From Planctomycetota bacterium (GTDB lineage: Bacteria > Planctomycetota > Phycisphaerae > UBA1845 > PWPN01), in NCBI GenBank assembly GCA_016209665.1, contig JACQVT010000008.1:1-13421 (forward strand): DNA of 13,421 nt, read 5' to 3'. The translations under genes and the position numbers were made by a program. The notes under the pieces were generated by a model. The model had not been told where the DNA came from and ran no database searches. It saw only the letters and a list, made by a program, of their open reading frames with translations. Of the stretch, positions 1-6,540 are shown in pieces. Each line of letters starts with the position of its first letter. The stretch's first letter is position 1.

Positions 1-1499
1 AGGTAGCCCAGGGCCGCCATGTTGTTCAGCATGAAATCGAGCTGCTCGCGGAACGTGGCCAGCCGGCCGGGCGACTCGAACCGCTTGGCGATGAACGAGC
101 GGACCTCGTTGAGCGTGCCGCTGCGGGTCAGCATGTAGATCAGCACGTTGTAGGGGATCATCGTGCGGCTGAACAGCTTGGCCGGCCCCGCCTTGATCAG
201 CGTCTGGAGCTGGCCCTCCGTCCAATACTGCTCGTTCTTGCTGCGGGTGGGCTTCTTGCGCTCCAGGTCCTTCTTCGCCCGCAGGAGGCCGGGGTCCTTG
301 GTGTTGGCGGGAATCTGGTCGTACTTCTTGCGCCATTTGACGAGGCGGACATCATCCTCGTGGGCCAGCACAAAGACGTGGCCTTTCTTGTCGAACTGAG
401 GACGCCCGGCCCGGCCGAAGATCTGGTGGGCGATCGACGGAGCGACCAGCTTCTTCTCGCCGAACTTGCCCTTCATGAGCGTGCTGAGCACCACCGAGCG
501 GGCGGGCAGATTGATGCCCGCGGCCAGCGTCTCGGTGCAGACCACGAACGGCACGAGCTTGCGGGCGAACAGCGTCTCGACGATCTCCTTGTGCTTGGGC
601 AGCACGCCGGCGTGGTGCACGCCCACGCCGCGGATGAGCATCTGCTTGAGCTTGGGCCCGACCCCCTCGGCGAGGTCGTCCTTGTACTCCTCCAGGTGGC
701 GGTCGATCTCGGTCTTGGCGGCGTGGGTGATGATGGGCAGGCCCTTGAGGCGCTCGGCCACGTCCCAGCACTCGTCGCGGTTGAAGCAAAAGACGAGAGC
801 GGGCACGCGGCTCATCTCGTCGTTGACGCTGACCATGTCGGGGAGCACCTCGGTGATGAGCTTGTCGCCGACCCACGCGTGTTCCAAGGGCACGCGCCGC
901 TCCTCGGACTGCACCAGCTTGAGGTCGCGGCCATATTCGACCCGCAGCCAGCGGGCGAAATCGTAGGGGTTGCCCACCGTGGCCGACAGCAGCAGCACCC
1001 GGACGTGGGCCGGCAGCAGGACCAGCGACAGTTCCCAGACGATCCCGCGCTCCAGGTCGTTGAAGTTGTGGAACTCATCGATCACGACGGCGGAAACGCC
1101 GGACATGTCGCAGAGCGCGGGATCGGGCGAGAGCAGGTGGTTGAGCAGGATTTCCGCAACCACCACGCGGACCAGGGCGTCGGGGTTGACCTTGCGGTTG
1201 CCGGTGATGAGGCCCACGTCGTCGCGGGCGAAGCCCCATTTCTCGGCGAGGTCCTGCAATTCGCGGAACTTCTGGTCGGTCAGGGCGATCAGGGGCGTCG
1301 TGTAGTACAGGCGCTGGCGGCTGTGCAGGGCCTCGAAGACCGCCGCCTCGGCGATGAGCGTCTTGCCCATGCCGGTCGGGGCACAGACCATGACCCCGCC
1401 CGGCGACTCGAACCACCCGAGCAACGCCTCCTCCTGGTAGCCGTACAGCTCGAACGGGATCGTTTCAAGGAACTTCGTACAGATCTCGTCGCGGGTCAT
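1..1499 (-). CDS. Ski2-like DExH-box helicase (C-terminus beyond window)
   Basis: Superfamily 2 ATP-dependent nucleic-acid helicase of the Ski2/Mtr4/HelY type, expected to unwind RNA or structured nucleic acid in the cytoplasm. 499 codons are visible from the ATG at 1499, and the frame stays open to the left edge. In order: Walker A APTGMGKT (about residues 40-47), motif Ia TTPLIALTDQKF (67-78), motif II DEFH (141-144), motif III SAT (172-174), then the second RecA domain with GVGVHHAGVLPKHKE (291-305), motif V CTETLAAGINLPA (321-333) and motif VI QIFGRAGRPQFD (359-370). The HHAG, AGINLPA and GRAGR combination is typical of Ski2-like helicases. The start is the first Met upstream of a normal N-terminus. 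The gene diverges from the glycan cluster and probably has its own promoter. The exact substrate cannot be told, and other SF2 subfamilies are less likely. Confidence 0.9.
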   Translation of the reverse strand, partial: MTRDEICTKFLETIPFELYGYQEEALLGWFESPGGVMVCAPTGMGKTLIAEAAVFEALHSRQRLYYTTPLIALTDQKFRELQDLAEKWGFARDDVGLITGNRKVNPDALVRVVVAEILLNHLLSPDPALCDMSGVSAVVIDEFHNFNDLERGIVWELSLVLLPAHVRVLLLSATVGNPYDFARWLRVEYGRDLKLVQSEERRVPLEHAWVGDKLITEVLPDMVSVNDEMSRVPALVFCFNRDECWDVAERLKGLPIITHAAKTEIDRHLEEYKDDLAEGVGPKLKQMLIRGVGVHHAGVLPKHKEIVETLFARKLVPFVVCTETLAAGINLPARSVVLSTLMKGKFGEKKLVAPSIAHQIFGRAGRPQFDKKGHVFVLAHEDDVRLVKWRKKYDQIPANTKDPGLLRAKKDLERKKPTRSKNEQYWTEGQLQTLIKAGPAKLFSRTMIPYNVLIYMLTRSGTLNEVRSFIAKRFESPGRLATFREQLDFMLNNMAALGY

Positions 1500-1554
1500 G
1501 GGGGTAGTGTACCTCTGCCGGAGCAGCGGCGACAGAAGGCAGTCTGCCGAGGCG

Positions 1555-1583
1555 TTGACGTTCCGGCGGAGGCACAGTAGCAT
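1555..1583 (+). promoter_or_regulatory. Candidate sigma-70-type promoter for the glycan cluster
   Basis: TTGACG at 1555-1560 and TAGCAT at 1578-1583 are separated by 17 bp. This is a good -35 box and a 4-of-6 match at -10. The predicted start near 1590 would leave a leader of about 90 nt before the GT2 start. It is the only promoter-like pair I noticed upstream of the cluster. Prediction by eye only. Confidence 0.35.
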
Positions 1584-1677
1584 GGCGAACCTACCGTCGA
1601 CGAGAGCGACGCGCGATTCCTGGGCCCTGATGATGTCTGTCACGTCGACCTATATCGCGGCAGCGAAGGCGGAGACA

Positions 1678-2559
1678 ATGGCGCAACCGGCGCCTCCGGT
1701 CAGTGTGATCATCCCGGCATTCAACGAGGCGGCGGGCATTGCCCGGGTTCTAGAGGGCTTGTGCGCCGAACCGGCCCTTCGTGACGCGGAGATCATCGTG
1801 GTCGACGATGGGTCGGTGGATGACACGGCTACGGTCGTGGAAGGTTTCCCGCGGGTCCGGCTGATCCGTCACCGGGCGAACCGGGGGTACGGGGCGGCGA
1901 TTCGATCCGGGGCCAGAGCGGCCGCCGGTGACTACCTGATCTGGTTTGATGCCGATGCCCAACACCGGGTGGAGGATCTGGTGCGGGTGACGGAGACGTT
2001 GCTCGAGGATCATCTGGACTATTGCATCGGCGTTCGGGGCGGCGGTTCGCACCAGGAGTCAAGCCGGCGACTTGGCAAATGGATCCTCAAACAGGCCGTG
2101 CGTTTTGCCGCCGGCCAGCCTGTACGGGACTTCAACTCCGGCCTGCGCGGCTTCCGACGGGAGGTGCTCCACCGCTACCTCCATCTGTTGCCGAAAGGAT
2201 TCGGGGCATCGACCACGACGACGCTGCTGATGCTGGAGCGTGGCTATATGGGTGCGGAGGTGCCCATTACTGTCCGCGAGCGCCTCGGACAGAGTTCCGT
2301 CAGGCAGGTCCGAGACGGGCTGCGGACCCTCCTGCTGACGCTCCGGATCTTCCTCCTGTTCAAACCCCTGGCGTTCTTCGGCTCGATCGGTGCCTTCCTG
2401 ATCGCGGTGGGCGGGGTGTATGGGCTGCACGAGGCGTTCGCGCAGCGGCTCGGCTTTCCGACCCTCGCCTCCGTGGTGATCCTCTTCGGCGTGCAGATGG
2501 CGGCGCTGGGCCTGATGTGCGACCAGATCAGCGCGATCCGCCGGGAGCGTTTCGATTAG
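1678..2559 (+). CDS. Glycosyltransferase family 2, DPMS/GtrB-like, membrane anchored
   Basis: 293-residue GT-A glycosyltransferase. The N-terminal VSVIIPAFNE (8-17), the VDDGS nucleotide-sugar site (42-46), the metal-binding DADAQ (91-95) and NSGLRGFRREV (153-163) are GT2 hallmarks. Two C-terminal membrane segments (about 231-251 and 262-282) resemble the anchors of dolichyl- or polyprenyl-phosphate sugar synthases. The likely role is transfer of a sugar from a nucleotide donor to polyprenyl phosphate or a lipid-linked acceptor at the inner face of the membrane; donor and acceptor are unknown. I chose the ATG at 1678 because it places the first beta strand at the usual distance and has GGAG three bases upstream (AAGG about ten). 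In-frame ATGs at 1630 and 1633 are possible, and a start near 1498 would add an unlike N-terminus. First gene of the cluster, 11 bp before the next. Confidence 0.88.
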   Translation: MAQPAPPVSVIIPAFNEAAGIARVLEGLCAEPALRDAEIIVVDDGSVDDTATVVEGFPRVRLIRHRANRGYGAAIRSGARAAAGDYLIWFDADAQHRVEDLVRVTETLLEDHLDYCIGVRGGGSHQESSRRLGKWILKQAVRFAAGQPVRDFNSGLRGFRREVLHRYLHLLPKGFGASTTTTLLMLERGYMGAEVPITVRERLGQSSVRQVRDGLRTLLLTLRIFLLFKPLAFFGSIGAFLIAVGGVYGLHEAFAQRLGFPTLASVVILFGVQMAALGLMCDQISAIRRERFD

Positions 2560-2570
2560 GCATCCTCGCC

Positions 2571-3443
2571 ATGCCCACTCTGCCACGTTGCCGCCTCTGC
2601 CAAAGTGAAGCCGTGGCACTCGTCCTGACGGTCCGCTCACACCGTATGCTTCGCTGCGCAGATTGCGGGTTCGTCCAGGTGGCCGACCGACCTTCGGACG
2701 CGGAACTGGTGGCGATCTACGGCGATGGCTACTTCGCACCGAGCAAGTACCGGGATGAGAGCACGCTCCGGGCCGAGTCGCAGCGCCGACTCGCGCTGCT
2801 CGGCCGATACGTCCAACCCGGCGAGGGCCGCCGAGTTCTGGACGCGGGCTGTGCCATCGGCGACTTCGTGTCGCACGCCAAGGCCGACTACGAGGTCTTC
2901 GGCGTCGACCTCTCGGCCCACGCGGTCGATGAGGCCCGCCGCCGAAACCCCGAGCTTGGGGATCGCCTCCGGGCCGGGAGGCTGGAGTCGCTTGAATTCC
3001 CCGACGTGGCGTTCGATGCCATCTGCCTTTGGGACGTCATCGAACATCTGTGGGATCCGGTGAGCGTCTGCCGCGCCCTGATGGACCGCCTTCGCCCGGG
3101 GGGCGTCCTCCTGCTTTCTACCCCGGCCGCGGATGCGCCGATCGCCCGCATCATGGGGCGGTTCTGGGCCTTCATGACACCGCCGGAGCACCTGAGTTTC
3201 TTCACCCGCCGAAGCCTCGACTTTCTGGCCCGCGACCTTCTGCGCGGGTCCCTCTTGTCGTGCCGGCGGATGGGGAAGCGGGCCAACGTCGGGTTCGTGC
3301 TGTACAAGATTCGCCGGATCGCCCCTTTTCTGATGCCCGAGGCGGTGGTACGTTCGTTTCGCTGGCCCGGGCTCGCCCGACTGGCCGTCTATGTGCCGAC
3401 GGGCGACGTACAGTATGCTGTTGTGAAAAAGCCGCCTGTTTAA
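2571..3443 (+). CDS. Class I SAM-dependent methyltransferase with N-terminal zinc ribbon
   Basis: 290 residues. Two CxxC pairs (C7/C10 and C29/C32) form a likely zinc ribbon, as in many sugar or surface-glycan methyltransferases. The Rossmann domain follows with motif I VLDAGCAIGDF (89-99), the acidic post-I strand GVDLS (111-115), then LWDVIEHLWDP and LRPGGVLLLSTP. Probably transfers a methyl group to a sugar or a lipid-linked glycan; the acceptor is unknown. The ATG at 2571 lies 11 bp after the glycosyltransferase stop with no strong Shine-Dalgarno, so translational coupling is likely. The reading frame is open back to 2022, but that part overlaps the glycosyltransferase out of frame and encodes nothing recognisable. 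Function in this cluster is inferred from neighbours. Confidence 0.88.
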   Translation: MPTLPRCRLCQSEAVALVLTVRSHRMLRCADCGFVQVADRPSDAELVAIYGDGYFAPSKYRDESTLRAESQRRLALLGRYVQPGEGRRVLDAGCAIGDFVSHAKADYEVFGVDLSAHAVDEARRRNPELGDRLRAGRLESLEFPDVAFDAICLWDVIEHLWDPVSVCRALMDRLRPGGVLLLSTPAADAPIARIMGRFWAFMTPPEHLSFFTRRSLDFLARDLLRGSLLSCRRMGKRANVGFVLYKIRRIAPFLMPEAVVRSFRWPGLARLAVYVPTGDVQYAVVKKPPV

Positions 3444-3460
3444 GTCCCGACGGTGGGAAC

Positions 3461-3530
3461 GTGCGTTCGTTGGTCACGCACAGCTCCGGCCCGGGACGTG
3501 CTCGCGTCCGGGTGGTCGATGCACCACCCG
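3461..3530 (+). promoter_or_regulatory. Structured leader with overlapping hairpins upstream of the amidotransferase
   Basis: The 104-bp gap holds three hairpins. GTGCGT (3461-3466) pairs with ACGCAC (3476-3481). CCCGGGACG (3490-3498) pairs with CGTCCGGG (3505-3512) with one bulged G. CGGGTGGT (3509-3516) pairs perfectly over 8 bp with ACCACCCG (3523-3530) around a 6-nt loop. The second and third share bases 3509-3512, so they cannot both form fully. The third ends five bases before the ribosome-binding site. No U-run follows, so it does not look like a simple terminator. A regulatory role is inference; it matches no riboswitch class I recognise. Confidence 0.4.
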
Positions 3531-3534
3531 CCAG

Positions 3535-3540
3535 AGGAGG
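3535..3540 (+). promoter_or_regulatory. Strong ribosome-binding site fixing a GTG start
   Basis: AGGAGG lies seven bases before GTG 3548. This start places Cys directly after the initiator, as class II glutaminases require, so both signals agree. Confidence 0.8.
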
Positions 3541-3547
3541 AGACGCC

Positions 3548-5596
3548 GTGTGCGGCATCTTCGGTGCCATTGCCAGACCGGAGGCCCCCGTTTCAGCGGG
3601 GATGCTCCGGCACACCATCGATCGGCTGTTCGTTTTGTCCGAGTCCCGCGGCAAGGAGGCCGCCGGAGTCGCCGTTCTCTCGCCGGATCGGATCTGGGTC
3701 TACAAGGAAGCCATCCCGGCCTCGACCATGATCCGCCAGCCGGAGTACCGCGGCCTCTTCGAGCAGGCGTGCGGAAACGCGAAACGGTCCAACGGCGGAC
3801 TGGGCAACCCCTTGGCCATCATCGGCCATTCCCGTTTGGTGACGACGGGAGGACAGAACAACCGGCTCAACAACCAACCGGTCGCCAACCGCGGCGCGAT
3901 CGGCATCCACAACGGCATCATCGTCAACCATGAGGAACTCTGGCGGCAGTTTCCCACCCTGCATCGCAACGGCCAGGTGGATTCGGAGGTGATCGTCGGG
4001 CTCATCCGTCACTTCCACGCCCAGTCCGGATCGTTGACGCAGGCGGTCCGGGAGACCTTCCGGCGAATCCGCGGCGCGGCCTCGGTGGCGGTGCTCTTCG
4101 ACGACCTGGACTACGTCGTCCTGGCCAGCAACAACGGCTCGCTGTACGTGGGCGGGGAGGCTTCGAGCGGACTGCGGGTCTTCGCCTCGGAACGATCGAT
4201 CCTCGAGCGGCTGCTACGGCCGCGGCGGCTGCAGCGCCTGGCCGATCCCGGCAGCGTCGTGCAAGTCCGCCCGGGGCAAGGCATCCTGATCCGCGTCTCG
4301 GATCTGCGCCAGACCGTGTTCTCACTCGATGACGACACAGTGGAGGACGAGCCGATCGTGGCGATGCCCAGCGCCCGCCCCGTGATGGACGTGAGGCCCG
4401 CGCACCCGCCGCCCGACGGCAATGGCCGAAGCAGCGTGGCCGCTCCCGGCGTGTTCACCCCCGATCACCCGCCGCCGCGGGACGGCAGCGACCCGGAGGC
4501 GATCGCCGCCCTGCGATGCTGCCGCCGATGCATCCTGCCCGAGACCATGCCGTTCATCGCTTTCGACGACGAGGGGGTGTGCAACTATTGCCGCCACTGG
4601 CAACGAGTGGAGGTCCAGGGCCGGGACGCCCTCGAGGCGATCCTCGCGCCGTATCGGCGTGGCCCGGGCGTGCCCGACTGCCTGGTGGGCCTGAGCGGCG
4701 GCCGGGACAGCAGTTACGGCCTGCACTACATCAAGGCCGAGCTGAAGATGAACCCCATCGCCTACACCTACGATTGGGGCATGGTGACGGACCTCGCCCG
4801 GCGGAACATCTCCCGCCTGTGCGGACAGCTCGGCGTCGAACACATCCTGGTCTCGGCCAACATCGCCCATAAACGGCTCCACATCCGCAAGAACGTCGAG
4901 GCCTGGCTCAAGAAGCCCCACCTGGGCATGATCCCGCTGTTTATGGCCGGGGACAAGCAATACTTCTACCAGGCCAAGAAACTCCGCCGGCAGACGGGCA
5001 TCGACCTCGTGCTCCTCTGCGAGAACATGCTGGAGCGGACCCATTTCAAGTCCGGCTTCGCGGGCACACCTCCTTTCCTGGGCGACCAGGACCACGTGTA
5101 CACCCTGCCGTTGCTGAGCAAGCTGAAGATGGTCGGGTTCTACGGATGGCAGTATCTGTCCGATCCCGGGTATCTGAACCGATCCATCCCCGACACGCTG
5201 TTCGCCTACGCCTGCTACTACTTGATCAGCCGCGACTACCACAACCTCTACCGCTTCATCGGGTGGGACGAACAGACGATCGAGTCGACGCTCCGGGAGG
5301 AGTATGACTGGGAGACCTCGCCGGACACCCGTTCCACCTGGCGGATCGGTGACGGCACCGCCTCGTTCTACAACTACATCTACCACACGGTCGCGGGCTT
5401 CAGCGAGCACGACACGTTTCGCAGCAACCAGATCCGCCAGGGCGTGATCACGCGGGCCCAGGCGGTCGAATTCGTCCGCCGGGAGAACCGCCCGCGGTGG
5501 GAATCGATCAAGTGGTACTGCGACATCATCGGCGTCGACTTCGATGAGGCGATCCGCCGGATCAACGCCATCCCGAAGTCGTACCACAGAGCTTGA
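3548..5596 (+). CDS. Fused class II glutaminase and WbpG-like N-acetyl-sugar amidotransferase
   Basis: 682 residues in two catalytic parts. Residues 1-260 are an Ntn-hydrolase glutaminase of the GlmS/PurF/AsnB class: nucleophile Cys2 (exposed once the initiator is removed), HSR at 94-96, HNG at 121-123 and Asp145 in DSEV, matching the glutamine-binding residues of the family. A Pro-rich linker (about 272-318) follows. Residues 323-682 match the WbpG/PseA family: a Cys4 zinc site (C325, C328, C345, C348), the phrase ILPETMPFIAFDDEGVC, the ATP-pyrophosphatase loop SGGRDSS (383-389), and a C-terminal helical region. The expected reaction is ATP-driven conversion of a sugar acetamido group to acetamidino, with ammonia channelled from glutamine. 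Known WbpG takes ammonia from a separate HisH-type (class I) partner, so this fusion is unusual. No sugar isomerase (SIS) or asparagine synthetase domain is seen. The sugar substrate is unknown. The GTG start is set by AGGAGG and Cys2. Confidence 0.87.
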   Translation: MCGIFGAIARPEAPVSAGMLRHTIDRLFVLSESRGKEAAGVAVLSPDRIWVYKEAIPASTMIRQPEYRGLFEQACGNAKRSNGGLGNPLAIIGHSRLVTTGGQNNRLNNQPVANRGAIGIHNGIIVNHEELWRQFPTLHRNGQVDSEVIVGLIRHFHAQSGSLTQAVRETFRRIRGAASVAVLFDDLDYVVLASNNGSLYVGGEASSGLRVFASERSILERLLRPRRLQRLADPGSVVQVRPGQGILIRVSDLRQTVFSLDDDTVEDEPIVAMPSARPVMDVRPAHPPPDGNGRSSVAAPGVFTPDHPPPRDGSDPEAIAALRCCRRCILPETMPFIAFDDEGVCNYCRHWQRVEVQGRDALEAILAPYRRGPGVPDCLVGLSGGRDSSYGLHYIKAELKMNPIAYTYDWGMVTDLARRNISRLCGQLGVEHILVSANIAHKRLHIRKNVEAWLKKPHLGMIPLFMAGDKQYFYQAKKLRRQTGIDLVLLCENMLERTHFKSGFAGTPPFLGDQDHVYTLPLLSKLKMVGFYGWQYLSDPGYLNRSIPDTLFAYACYYLISRDYHNLYRFIGWDEQTIESTLREEYDWETSPDTRSTWRIGDGTASFYNYIYHTVAGFSEHDTFRSNQIRQGVITRAQAVEFVRRENRPRWESIKWYCDIIGVDFDEAIRRINAIPKSYHRA

Positions 5597-5598
5597 AA

Positions 5599-5627
5599 TA
5601 GTCGTGATAGTCGCAGATTCGTAGTCG
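5599..5627 (+). repeat. Three short direct repeats TAGTCG
   Basis: TAGTCG occurs at 5599-5604, 5608-5613 and 5622-5627, just after the amidotransferase stop. Role unknown; it may be chance or a small regulatory site for the next gene. Confidence 0.3.
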
Positions 5628-5699
5628 CGGAAAAAGGAAAATGGACTCGCGCTGCTTCCGATGCCAACCGGGGGCAGCCTGGCTGAAAGAGTGACGATC

Positions 5700-6521
5700 A
5701 TGTCTGCCGACCAGTCTGCCTCCACTCCAATAACACCGGATACGATCTCCATCTCGACGGAGGAGAGCAGGCAGAGGTCATATTACGATTCCATCGCCCA
5801 ATTGTACGATTCGCATTACGCCAATCGGCATGCGTTGGCGTATCGCTACTCGGTTTACGATCTGGGACTGCGTGGGCTGGGTTTTGCCGGCAAGAGTGCA
5901 CTCGATGCGATGTGCGGTGGCGGAGAAGGGACGGGTTATCTGCTTCGGCGGGGAGCTCGCGTAACCGGTCTCGACATTTCGCCAAAGTGCTGCGAAGTCT
6001 ACGCTCAACGCCATCCGGGTGTGCCGGTTGTGTGTTCGTCCGTGATCAAAACCGACTTCCCGGATTCCACGTTTGACTTCATCCTCACTGATTCGCTTCA
6101 TCACCTTCCCCCGAGGCTGGATGAGGGGGTGGCGGAAATACACCGCATTCTCAAGCCGGGCGGGTACTTCTGTTGCTGGGAACCCAGCGCTGATTCATTG
6201 GTAAACATTCTGCGCAAGGCGTGGTACCGGCTGGATCCCCGTTTCTTCCAGGAGAATGAGCAGGCGATCCACCTCCCGAGCCTAATGAAGTCGCAAGCCG
6301 GCCGGTTTGAACTGGTACACGCAATCTACGGCGGAAACCTCGCGTACCTGTTGGTCAATTGTTCGATGGCCTTCCGGATTCCGACGCGGATCGTCAATAT
6401 CTATGCTCCCACGATGATGTTCCTGGAAAGGCTGCTCGGACGTTTTCAGTCCAGCGCGCTCTCATTGTGGGTGCTTTGCCTGATGAGAAAGAAAGCCTCG
6501 CAAGACCGCACCTGTTGTTGA
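5700..6521 (+). CDS. Class I SAM-dependent methyltransferase
   Basis: 273 residues with a Methyltransf_11-like Rossmann fold: motif I ALDAMCGGGEGTGYLL (67-82), LDIS (91-94) for the SAM ribose, then DFILTDSLHHLP and LKPGGYFCCWEP. No zinc ribbon, unlike the methyltransferase two genes upstream. The acceptor is unknown; its place between the amidotransferase and the flippase suggests glycan or lipid-linked intermediate modification. I chose ATG 5700 over the in-frame ATG at 5661 because AAAGAG lies a short way upstream and the extra 13 residues look like leader sequence. The gene sits 103 bp after the amidotransferase and 19 bp before the flippase start. Base composition is visibly lower in GC than its neighbours (about 53-60 percent in the lines I counted against about 65), which hints at separate acquisition. 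Confidence 0.85.
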   Translation: MSADQSASTPITPDTISISTEESRQRSYYDSIAQLYDSHYANRHALAYRYSVYDLGLRGLGFAGKSALDAMCGGGEGTGYLLRRGARVTGLDISPKCCEVYAQRHPGVPVVCSSVIKTDFPDSTFDFILTDSLHHLPPRLDEGVAEIHRILKPGGYFCCWEPSADSLVNILRKAWYRLDPRFFQENEQAIHLPSLMKSQAGRFELVHAIYGGNLAYLLVNCSMAFRIPTRIVNIYAPTMMFLERLLGRFQSSALSLWVLCLMRKKASQDRTCC

Positions 6522-6540
6522 AACTCACGATCTGGTGAAT

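Noticed and set aside
360..1580. Plus-strand open frame of 406 codons
   Set aside because: It is fully antisense to a helicase with all canonical motifs; high GC creates long shadow frames. Its translation has no recognisable domain.
2022..2570. N-terminal extension of the zinc-ribbon methyltransferase
   Set aside because: It overlaps the glycosyltransferase out of frame, is unlike any domain, and the zinc ribbon begins properly at ATG 2571.
3029..3547. N-terminal extension of the amidotransferase
   Set aside because: It overlaps the methyltransferase out of frame. The glutaminase needs Cys right after the initiator, which GTG 3548 with a strong ribosome-binding site provides.
3444..3547. 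glmS-type ribozyme or known riboswitch before the glutaminase gene
   Set aside because: The gap is too short for glmS and lacks its conserved core; only simple hairpins are visible.
4322..5752. Minus-strand open frame of 476 codons
   Set aside because: Antisense to the PP-loop domain, with no motif of its own.
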